A stretch of DNA of 64,000 nucleotides from Streptomyces sp. AJS327 (GTDB lineage: Bacteria; Actinomycetota; Actinomycetes; Streptomycetales; Streptomycetaceae): assembly GCF_013450295.1 (NCBI RefSeq), contig NZ_SKBR01000003.1, forward strand, positions 930,001 to 994,000, given 5' to 3'. Of the stretch, positions 35,191 through 42,495 are shown in pieces; position 1 is the first letter of the stretch, and every line of letters starts with the position of its first letter. The position numbers and the translations under genes are program-made. The notes under the pieces are model-generated. The model was given only the letters and a program-made list of their open reading frames with translations, was not told the origin of the DNA and did no database searches.

Positions 35191-35858
35191 GCGCCGGTCT
35201 TCCCGGCGGCCCACTCGCCGTACCCGTGGCGGTGCTCCAGGATCTTCTTGAGGTTGATCATCTCCAGCGCGTGCCCCGCGTAGAAGAGGTCCCAGAAGTC
35301 GCCCACCCACGGACGCTCCGGGTTGGGGACGGTCTCCGGGAAGGGGTTGTTGGCGTAGAACGGGTGCCGGCAGTTGCTCCACAGCACGACCGAGCCGGGC
35401 TTGTTGAGCACGACCTGCGCGTCGACGATCCGGTAGAGGTAGATCATCCACAGGTGGTCGCCCTGGTCCCAGGCGCAGTGCATGTCGACGGTGAGCGCGG
35501 AGCGGTTGGTCTCCATGCGCAGGTAGATCTTGGTGTTGTCGTCCGGCAGGGTGTCGCGTCCGACGAACAGGCCCGGCTTGTCGGGGACGGGCGCGAAGTC
35601 GCGGGTGCTGTAGGTGTACTCGTTTAGGTTGCGCTCGTCGCGGAGGTAGTCGAAGACGGCCTCGGGCGGCGCGTCGATGTACTCCTCGATGGTGCAGAAG
35701 CGGCCGTAGACCTCGTCGTAGGTGAACGAGTCCTTGGTGAACTCGCCGGCCTGGGCGACGGCTTCCTCCCGCGAGGTGGTCTCCCAGCGGAGGAGGCCCG
35801 GGACGTCGGCGATGGCCGGCGGGATGGCGGGCGGCGGGGTGTACGGCAGGGTGGTCAT
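35187..35858 (-). CDS. SRPBCC (START/Bet v1-like) protein, copy 1
   Basis: The 223-residue product starts MTTLPYTPPPAIPPAIADVP with AAAGGACC upstream. The core reads TIEEYIDAPPEAVFDYLRDE, the classic opening of SRPBCC folds, then NEYTYSTRDFAPVPDKPGLF and HCAWDQGDHLWMIYLYRIVD. This fold forms a deep hydrophobic cavity and serves cyclases, aromatases and lipid carriers. Always placed next to a KASIII-like gene here, it may shape or release the acyl product. It is about two-thirds identical by eye to the copy at 46949-47602. Its stop overlaps the start of a decayed KASIII gene. Confidence 0.85.
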   Translation of the reverse strand: MTTLPYTPPPAIPPAIADVPGLLRWETTSREEAVAQAGEFTKDSFTYDEVYGRFCTIEEYIDAPPEAVFDYLRDERNLNEYTYSTRDFAPVPDKPGLFVGRDTLPDDNTKIYLRMETNRSALTVDMHCAWDQGDHLWMIYLYRIVDAQVVLNKPGSVVLWSNCRHPFYANNPFPETVPNPERPWVGDFWDLFYAGHALEMINLKKILEHRHGYGEWAAGKTGA

Positions 35859-35914
35859 ATCGGTGTGGTCCTTTCGGTGGTACTCGTGGTGGTGCTCGTG
35901 GTGGGACTCAGGTG

Positions 35915-37690
35915 TCACGCGGGGCCGCGCGGTGGCCGCTGGAACGGGGTGAACGGCGGGACCTCGTGTGGGTCCACCTCCACCTCGACCAGGGCTGGGC
36001 CCCTCGGGTCCGCGGCTCGCTCGGCGAGGGCGCGGCGCAGCTCCCCGGCGTCCCGCGCGTGCCGCGCCGCGACGCTCGGGAACAGGGCGTCGACGCCAGC
36101 GGCGATGTGCGAGGGGGAGAAGAGGTTGTACGTGTAGTCCGCGGCGAAGAAGACCTGCTCGCGGGTGTGGCACATGGCGTGCGCGTTGTTGTTGAGGATC
36201 AGGTAGGTGATCGGCAGGTCGAACTGGGCCGCCGTGTGGATCTCCATGCCGTGCATGAGGAACGAGCCGTCCCCGGCGATCACGTAGGTGGGGGCGCCGG
36301 TGGCCATGCAGGCGCCGATTCCGGCACCGAAGCTGTGCCCCATGCCGCCCATGCCCTGCGCGACGATGAAGCGGCCGCCGCGCGGTGTGGGCAGGTGGTG
36401 GATGACGGTGGCGCCGGTGTTGCCCGCGTCCACGACCACGACGGCGCCGTCCGGCATCTGCCCGGCGAGGACCTCGACGGCCTGGCGCATGCTGAGCCCC
36501 GCGTCGGCTGGTCCGTCGGCTGGTCCGTCGATCGGCTCCCCGGCCGAGGAGCGGGTGGGCGTCGCGGAGGCGGTGGGTTCGGCGGGCGGGCCCGGCGCGG
36601 GACGCCCGTCGGTGTGGCCGCCGGTGCGGGTCTCCGGGCGGGTCTCCGCGCGGGTCTCCGTCAACAGCGCGGTGAGGGCGTCGAGTTCCGCGCTCAGCGG
36701 GCCGTCGAGCTGGATCAGGTCGGGGTGCTCGGCGCCGAGCAGCGGCGGGCGGCTGTCCACGCTGATCAGCGGGACGCCCTTGAGGTGTTCGCGGATCGGC
36801 CCGGCGGAGAGCTGGGGCAGCCGGGTGCCGGCCAGCAGCACGGCGGAGGCGCTCTCGATCCGCTCGCGCGCGGCGGCGTGGCCGATGGCGCCGGTGACGC
36901 CGAGGAAGCGGGGGTGGTGGTTGTCGAACGCGTCCTTGGCGTCGGGCGCGACGGCCACGTTGGCGTCGAGCGCGTCGCTGAGCCGTTCCAGCGCGGCGCG
37001 CGCCTCGCCGCGCACCACACCGGTGCCGGACATGATGGCGATGCCCTGGGCCTCCCGGGCCGCCGTGAGCAGGCGGACGGCTTCCCTCCGGGTGGCGTCC
37101 GGCGCGAGGGGACGCGGTCGCGCGGTCACCCTCGGCGGCTGTTCCCAGGGGGGAACGACCGACTGCTGGACGTCCTTGGGGAGCAGCAGGATCGCGGGGC
37201 CCGGGACCTCGCTGAGCGCGGCTTCGAGCGCGGCCGGCAGGACCTCGGTGATCGCGGCGGGGTCGTTGACGCGGGCGCAGTACACGCCGATCTCGCCGAA
37301 CAGCCGCAGCGCGTCCATCGAGTCGGCCTTGCCGGAGGTCTCCTGGAACGAGCCGAGACCGTCCAGTTCGACGGGCGGCTGGCCGACGAGCGCGAGCGCC
37401 GGGATGCCGGAGGCGCGCAGTTCGGCGAGGCCGGGCACGGCGTTCATCGCGCCCGCCCCGGAGGTGACGGCGACGACCGCCGGACGACCGGTGGCGCGGT
37501 GGTGGCCGTCGGCCATGGACACGGCGGCGTACTCGTGCTTGGCCACCAGGCCGCGTACCGGACCCGCGGCGTGGTCGATGGCGTCGTAAAGGTCTTCGAT
37601 ATTGGCTCCGCCCACGCCGAAGACATGGGTGAGCTGCTGCTCCCTGAGGAATTCCACGACGTGGTCGACCACGCGCAGTGAGTGCCCCAT
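35915..37690 (-). CDS. Thiamine-diphosphate-dependent enzyme (acetolactate synthase/benzaldehyde lyase-like)
   Basis: The 591-residue protein has the three-domain ThDP layout. The N-terminal PYR domain has the catalytic Glu in VAKHEYAAVSMADGHHRATG (about residue 53). A central domain follows. The C-terminal PP domain has the cofactor motif starting GDGSFLMHGMEIHTAAQFDL and ending LILNNN (about residues 475-500). Residues 355-400 form a Pro/Thr/Ala-rich linker not usual in the family. Such enzymes make acyloins or decarboxylate 2-oxo acids, often joining pyruvate-derived acetaldehyde to an acyl or aldehyde acceptor. It heads the minus-strand operon with SRPBCC and KASIII-like genes. Its counterpart in copy 2 is a relic, so this may be the only source of the activity. 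Confidence 0.92.
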   Translation of the reverse strand: MGHSLRVVDHVVEFLREQQLTHVFGVGGANIEDLYDAIDHAAGPVRGLVAKHEYAAVSMADGHHRATGRPAVVAVTSGAGAMNAVPGLAELRASGIPALALVGQPPVELDGLGSFQETSGKADSMDALRLFGEIGVYCARVNDPAAITEVLPAALEAALSEVPGPAILLLPKDVQQSVVPPWEQPPRVTARPRPLAPDATRREAVRLLTAAREAQGIAIMSGTGVVRGEARAALERLSDALDANVAVAPDAKDAFDNHHPRFLGVTGAIGHAAARERIESASAVLLAGTRLPQLSAGPIREHLKGVPLISVDSRPPLLGAEHPDLIQLDGPLSAELDALTALLTETRAETRPETRTGGHTDGRPAPGPPAEPTASATPTRSSAGEPIDGPADGPADAGLSMRQAVEVLAGQMPDGAVVVVDAGNTGATVIHHLPTPRGGRFIVAQGMGGMGHSFGAGIGACMATGAPTYVIAGDGSFLMHGMEIHTAAQFDLPITYLILNNNAHAMCHTREQVFFAADYTYNLFSPSHIAAGVDALFPSVAARHARDAGELRRALAERAADPRGPALVEVEVDPHEVPPFTPFQRPPRGPA

Positions 37691-37923
37691 GCGGCCTCAA
37701 TTCTGAATTCGGAATAGGCGACGGGCCCCGTCACTCTTCGGGACCGGGAGCCGGGCGAGCCAGACGCAGTTTCCTGCTAAGGGGGGCAGGTCAACCCATG
37801 GCAATATCCTGCCAGTCGATTGCTATGCCGCCGTGTGATCACCCTCCATATACTGGCTGTTCCCCGGTGAACCCGTGGACAACCCCATGGCCCACTCGCC
37901 GCTCCGCAGGAAAGGGAACTTCG
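37691..37923. promoter_or_regulatory. Divergent promoter region of copy 1 with EcoRI-centred palindrome
   Basis: ATTCTGAATTCGGAAT (37700-37715) is a 16-base near-palindrome 10 bases upstream of the ThDP start, a good operator candidate. The region is notably less GC-rich (CAATATCC, CATATACTGGC near 37800-37855), consistent with promoters in both directions. Confidence 0.5.
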
Positions 37924-38208
37924 GTGGTCAGTGTTTCCATGGTCGGTGAACTCAATGCCGCGAAACTGGGCGGTGAAGTCTCTCGGTTCACATTGAATGC
38001 GGAGGCGGAATTCGAGTCCGCCGGGCTCTCCGGCCTGCGGGTCGCCGATATCATCCACGCCGTCGAGGACGCGACGGGAATCGAGTCCGACCCGTCGGGG
38101 GCGACCGGCACCAGGATCATGTGCGGCCCTGTTGACCGCGTTGACCTTGTCGGCCGCGTTGATCCCGTCGGCCCCGTCGAGCTGGTCGACGCGACCAGGG
38201 TGGCCTAG
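37924..38208 (+). pseudogene. Degenerate acyl carrier protein lacking the carrier serine
   Basis: A 94-codon frame starting at GTG behind GGAAAGGG aligns with the ACP at 48679-48930: VSVSMVGELNAAKLG versus ITVAMVCELIEKKLG, and ESAGLSGLRVADIIHAVEDA versus DAVGLSSLQIADIVYTIEDE. At position 37 the phosphopantetheine-bearing Ser of the intact ACP is Gly here, so it cannot be loaded. After residue 60 the sequence turns into short VDxVGxVDPVG repeats and loses the last helix. It is either dead or kept as a non-carrier protein. Confidence 0.75.
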
Positions 38209-38212
38209 GAGC

Positions 38213-38350
38213 ATGCCGGGTGCCGGAGCCACCGCGGCGGCGATCCGCCACCGCCGCGACGTCCCGTTCGTCGTCGCGTACGTCCGCGCCGTCCCGGACG
38301 ACTTCTCCGCGCTCCGGCTGGACGAGCCGTCCACCCGCGCACACCGTCGG
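38213..38350 (+). pseudogene. 5' relic of a CFA-type methyltransferase gene
   Basis: The frame from ATG 38213 reads MPGAGATAAAIRHRRDVP, matching the intact methyltransferase start (MYQGATEEAIKHHYDVS), and after an insertion DDFSALRLDEPST matches NDFFALWLDASLT. The SAM-binding region is absent. Its position directly after the ACP relic is the same as in copy 2. Confidence 0.65.
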
Positions 38351-38402
38351 CTCACCCGCGCACACCGTCGGCCGCCGTCGCCGCGCCACCTCCGGCGCCT
38401 CG

Positions 38403-38804
38403 CGCGAGGTCCGCTCGTTCGCCGTGCCGTCGTTCGGCGGGGCCCGGCACCACGGTCACCCCGGCCACCACGCCTCTTCGCGCCCGGCCCGGCGGGGCGT
38501 GACGCGGTGCGGGGCGGGCCTCAGCGCCGTCCTCGTCCGGACGCCGGAGAGGGCCCTGCTCGTCTGGAAGGTCCTCCGCGCCGACACCGAGCGCCTCCCC
38601 CCGCTGGCCCTGCGCGACGCCGAGGCAGCGCCCTCCCCGCCGCCGCCCGCGCGCGCTGTCCGCGCGACGTGCGTCGCCCTGACCGAGTGCCGGTTCCCGG
38701 AGGCCGACGCGGTGCCCCGGCCGTCGAGCGGCACGGTGCGGCGCCGCCGGGAGCCGCTGAGCGAGGACCGGACCACGACCACTGCCCGAGCGCGCCTCGG
38801 CTGA
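38403..38804 (+). pseudogene. Fused 3' relics of the acyl desaturase and acyl-AMP ligase genes
   Basis: One open frame contains AVPSFGGARHHGHPGHHASS, matching the desaturase segment SVPSFGEAWHNNHHAFPRSA, then VRTPERALLVWKVLRADTER matching IWTLEKTKLAWKVIRIDTER. It runs on to VALTECRFPEADAVPRPSSG and TVRRRREPL, matching the ligase end IALSECVFLNRGALPKTPSG and KVQRFRCRALL. It ends at the equivalent stop (ARARLG versus ARVQLA). The third His box and the ligase catalytic Lys are lost. The seven genes between the methyltransferase and the aminotransferase are thus reduced to about 0.6 kb. Confidence 0.75.
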
Positions 38805-38823
38805 CCGGCGGAAAGGCAACACG

Positions 38824-40590
38824 ATGACGACCGACACCACCGCAACGACCGCGACGACCGACGCGGCGGCGACGCCGGGTTCCTTCTTCCGTTCCGCCGA
38901 CCCGGGGGAGGGCCCCGGCTGGCTGCGGCTGCACCTGAACGAGAGCCCGTACGGACCTCCGGCGGGCACGGCCGAAGCGGTCTCCGAGGAAGCGGACTCC
39001 CATCTGCCGCACTACCCGGACAGCGAGTACACCGCCGTCCGTGAGGCCCTGGCCGCCCACTTCGGCGTCACCCCCGACATGGTGCTGCCCGGCAACGGGG
39101 TGGACGAGCTGGTTCTGCTGACCTCCCTCACCTTCCTCCGCGAACCGGGCGCGCGGGTGGCCCTGACGGAGTCGACGTTCCCGGGCTACGCGGCCTCGGC
39201 GGCGGCCGTGGGGGCCACGGTCAGCACCCTCCCCCTGCGGGACCGGGCGGTACCCGTGGCGGACCTGGCCGACGCGCTGCGGGACGGCGCCGACCTGGCG
39301 TTCGTCTGCAACCCGCTCAACCCCACGGGCAGCGTCCTGGGGGCGGAGGACGTGCGCCAACTGCTCGCGGCGCGCGAGGAGTCGCCGGGCGTCCTGGTCC
39401 TGGACGAGGCGTACCTGGACTTCGCGGGCCCGGAACACGAGCACGGCCTGGCGGCCGTCCGTGCGGGCGCCGACGCGCTCGTCCTCCGCACCTTCTCCAA
39501 GGCGTGGGGTCTGGCCTCGGTCCGCATCGGCTGCCTGATCGGCCCGCCGGAGCTGGTCGCCCGGTGCGCGCGCACGGCCGGCGCGCTCCCGTTCCGCGTC
39601 AGCCGTCCGGCGCAACGGGCCGTGCTGCGGGCCGTCGCGGAACCGGGCCACCTGGAGCGCGTGCGGGACCAGACCGCCCGGGCCCGGGAGCACCTGGTCA
39701 AGAACCTGGAGGCGATAGGGGTCCCCGCCTCTCCCTCACACGCGAACTTCGTCATGGCGGACGTCCCCGGCGACAGCGCACGCGTCGCCGCGCGTCTGGC
39801 GTCCGAACACCAGGTTCTGGTACGGGATCTGAGCCCGCTGGGCCTCCCGGGCAGCCTCCGGATCACGGTCGGCACCCCGCACCAGGTGGAGCGCTGCGTG
39901 GCCGCGCTCGCCGCGGTGCTGGGCGTCGAGCCGCGGGCGGGAGCTGAGGTGACGCTCCCGCAGCCGCCCTTCCAGCTCCTCACGGAGGCACAGGAGGCGG
40001 TCCTCTCCGCCTGGCTGGACGACTACATCAGCGCGCCCCACCCCGAGTTGGGCCGCGAGGACGCCGTGTGCCCCTTCGTGCGCCCCGCGATCCGGGCTGG
40101 CGCGCTCCGCAAGGTGCGCTGCCACGTGGGTCCGGACGATGGCCTGTCCCGGATGGAGACCCTGGTCCACCGCGCGATGGACGTCTTCGAGACGACCCCG
40201 CCGACGACCCGGAACGCCTCCCTGGACAGCCTCATCGTGGTCTTCGACGGCCTGACCCGGGAAACCTGGCCGCTGGTCGACGAGGTCCACGGCGTCATGA
40301 AGGACATATCGGTGGAGCGTGGCCTGATGCTCGGCCAGATGCACCCGGAGTGCGAGGCGCCCGCCAGCCGCAACCCGCTGTTCCCGGTCAACCGCTCACC
40401 GCTGCCGCTGATCGCGGTACGCCGCATGGCGTTCCACGACATCCTCTTCCTCTACCACCGGCCGGACTGGTTCGCGCAGTACCGGAAGAGGTTCGGCCAC
40501 CACTACACGGCGCCCTCGAAGGTGGACCCGGTCTTTCTCCAGCTCTTCGATCTGGGTGCGCTCCTGGCGGCCGGAGGTAGCCTCGTCTGA
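38824..40590 (+). CDS. HisC-like PLP aminotransferase fused to an extra C-terminal domain, copy 1
   Basis: Residues 20-370 form a fold-type I aminotransferase of the histidinol-phosphate aminotransferase group: LHLNESPYGPP, LPGNGVDELVLL, FVCNPLNPTGS, VLDEAYLDFAGP, and the PLP Lys226 in RTFSKAWGLASVRIG. A further roughly 215 residues (about 373-588) follow with VCPFVRPAIRAGALRKV, HPECEAPASRNPLFPVNRSP and FHDILFLYHRPDWFAQYRKR. I recall this as the domain catalogued as DUF6875 but cannot confirm it. The copy at 57756-58898 lacks the extension. It probably aminates a carbonyl made by the ThDP or reductase enzymes. The gene is followed closely by a hemerythrin gene, as in copy 2. Confidence 0.9.
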   Translation: MTTDTTATTATTDAAATPGSFFRSADPGEGPGWLRLHLNESPYGPPAGTAEAVSEEADSHLPHYPDSEYTAVREALAAHFGVTPDMVLPGNGVDELVLLTSLTFLREPGARVALTESTFPGYAASAAAVGATVSTLPLRDRAVPVADLADALRDGADLAFVCNPLNPTGSVLGAEDVRQLLAAREESPGVLVLDEAYLDFAGPEHEHGLAAVRAGADALVLRTFSKAWGLASVRIGCLIGPPELVARCARTAGALPFRVSRPAQRAVLRAVAEPGHLERVRDQTARAREHLVKNLEAIGVPASPSHANFVMADVPGDSARVAARLASEHQVLVRDLSPLGLPGSLRITVGTPHQVERCVAALAAVLGVEPRAGAEVTLPQPPFQLLTEAQEAVLSAWLDDYISAPHPELGREDAVCPFVRPAIRAGALRKVRCHVGPDDGLSRMETLVHRAMDVFETTPPTTRNASLDSLIVVFDGLTRETWPLVDEVHGVMKDISVERGLMLGQMHPECEAPASRNPLFPVNRSPLPLIAVRRMAFHDILFLYHRPDWFAQYRKRFGHHYTAPSKVDPVFLQLFDLGALLAAGGSLV

Positions 40591-40678
40591 CCCCGGTTCC
40601 CCCGCCGCTTCTCCGCGTTCTCCCCGTTCTCCCGCTTCCGGCGACCGCACTCCGACCCCGACGACGAAGGAGCCCTCC

Positions 40679-41317
40679 GTGACTCCCGCGACAGCTCAAC
40701 TGCCCAAGGCCCACCAGACGATGATCCTCGCCCACCGCGCCATGCTCTGCGATCTGAGCCGGATCGCGGACACGGCGGGGTCCCTGACCCAGCGCCCGGT
40801 TCCCGGCCGCCCGTCCGGTCTCCAGGCCTACGGCCTGCGCATCACCGAGATCATCGAGCACCACCACCAGGGCGAGGACGACATCATCTGGCCCGAGCTG
40901 AGTCGCAGGGGCGCGGACGCGGAGGCGCTGGCCCTGTTGCAGAAGGAACACGACGACCTGCAACGGCACCAGACGGACCTCCACGACGCCCTCAAGGCCC
41001 TGACCGAGGACGGCGGCGGCGCCGAGGCGGTCGAGAAGGCGGCCCGCGCCACCCATGACGCCCTCGGCACCCACACGCGGGACGAGGAACGTGAACTGAC
41101 CGGCCGTCTCGCGCCCGCCCTGGACGCGGACCTCTGGAAGCGCTTCGAGGGCGGCATGGTGAAGTCCGCGGCCCGCTGGACCCTGTGGTTCATGCCCCCG
41201 TGGCTGTCCTCGGTGGCCGGACCCGGCGAGGAGGGCGGCATTCCGGCACGCCCGATGGCCGCTCTGATGGCCGGGCGGCTGCGCCGTCACCGGGAGGCGG
41301 CCTTCGGCTCCGCCTGA
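40679..41317 (+). CDS. Hemerythrin (HHE) domain protein, copy 1
   Basis: The 212-residue product starts at GTG behind AAGGAGCCCTCC. The HHE ligands are spread over MILAHRAMLCDL, EHHHQGEDDIIWPEL, KEHDDLQRH and HTRDEERELTGRL, the pattern of a four-helix bundle binding a di-iron centre. The C-terminal tail (RWTLWFMPPWLSSVAG) is hydrophobic. Such proteins sense or carry oxygen or act as oxidases; here the protein ends both cluster copies, so it may supply an oxidative step or protect oxygen-sensitive enzymes. It is clearly related to 58991-59632. Confidence 0.9.
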   Translation: MTPATAQLPKAHQTMILAHRAMLCDLSRIADTAGSLTQRPVPGRPSGLQAYGLRITEIIEHHHQGEDDIIWPELSRRGADAEALALLQKEHDDLQRHQTDLHDALKALTEDGGGAEAVEKAARATHDALGTHTRDEERELTGRLAPALDADLWKRFEGGMVKSAARWTLWFMPPWLSSVAGPGEEGGIPARPMAALMAGRLRRHREAAFGSA

Positions 41318-42495
41318 TCCGCTTCGCCTGACCCGTACGCCCGGCGGCGGAACCGAGGCGCCGCTGGGCGGCACGCGCCCCGGCGTCCTAGACCGGCGCC
41401 GGGCGCGCCGCGTCACCGCCCGCCAGCGGCGCGGCCCTTCCGACGCGGCCCTTTCGGCGGGGGCCGGGCCCCCGGCCCGCTGGACGGCCCCGCGGTCCCC
41501 GGCACGGGCGGGCCGACCGGGCTCCTCAGACACCGACGGGCGTCTCCCGTACCGACGGGCGTCGCGGAGACGCTCACCGCGAGACGGTCGGACGGCACCC
41601 CGACCGCGTGCCACCGGCGTCCCGTCGTAGGAGTGCGCGCGGTGTACGGGTACCGCCGCCCGTGGCCGTCGCCGGGGAACCGTGCCCTCCCCGAAGCGCG
41701 GGCTCGCATCCCCCCGCCACCGCCCGGGTCCCGCCGGGCGCGCCCCGCACGGCCCCGTACCCCGCCGCCGTCACCGGAGGTGGAGGGTGCGAACGGCCGC
41801 CGCTGTGACTGTCGTTCACGCCACGTGACGCCAACCCCCGAACACCGAGGGTGAGCTGGACGCTGCCGGGGAGCGCGGGGGCGCTGTGCCGGGCGTGGGT
41901 GGCCCCGACCGACGGCGGTGACCACCCGCGCGGGGCGCGGCTCTTCGCGCGCCGCCGCACCGGGAGTCCGTGGTGTGGGCCCGTAGTTACCGATCCGGTT
42001 GCGATTCGGACGCAGTACCCCACGCCCGGTTCGGGGCCGGAGGTGCCCGGACGTGTCCCCGTCCAACAGGACCATCGGCTGGTAAACGCCAGGCTACGAC
42101 TGGGGATTGATGTGACGTCCCTGTCACCATTGCTCTTCCGGGGAGCGCGCTGTCGCCGGTATACCGGCAGTATGGGCAGGCCCAACCAACACACCTGACT
42201 CGCCCGCCCAACCCCTATCTCTCGCCCCTCCCGTTCCCGATACCCCACCGGCTCCGGCAGTATCCATCCACCGCCGGATTAGGCCGCGCGGAACCGCTTC
42301 CCAGGCCGCTCGGCACGCCGTCCGCCCGTTGTTGACCGGCTCCCCACGGTTCCGGTCCACGACGTGACCCCAGGAGGTTCCCATCACCATCACGCGCTAG
42401 GGGCTCTGCGAATCGTCCGGCGTCCGCGACACCCGAGCGGCGGCCGGCGGGAGCGAGCAGGTCACCAAGGACAGAAGCTCTTCATGGGGGCTCAC
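41318..42495. other. Long gap before the LuxR-type regulator
   Basis: About 1.2 kb without a credible gene on either strand. The left 700 bases are GC-rich noise with a duplicated ACCGACGGGCGTC near 41550. The right part is less GC-rich and regulatory-looking, with two dyads listed separately. No further cluster relic could be recognised. Confidence 0.5.
42112..42168. promoter_or_regulatory. Two dyads upstream of the LuxR-type regulator
   Basis: GTGAC (42112-42116) and GTCAC (42123-42127) form an inverted repeat with a 6-base spacer. GCCGGTATACCGGC (42155-42168) is a perfect 14-base palindrome. Both lie 330-390 bases before the regulator start in a lower-GC patch, so operators of an upstream promoter are possible. 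Confidence 0.45.

Noticed and set aside
35187..37700. A single 837-codon frame covering both the ThDP and SRPBCC genes
   Set aside because: It reads the ThDP gene in the wrong frame; only its last 223 codons (from 35858) are a real protein.
41574..42248. Open frame of 224 codons on the minus strand in the gap before the regulator
   Set aside because: No ribosome-binding site, no family resemblance and noise-like composition; no cluster relic could be aligned either.
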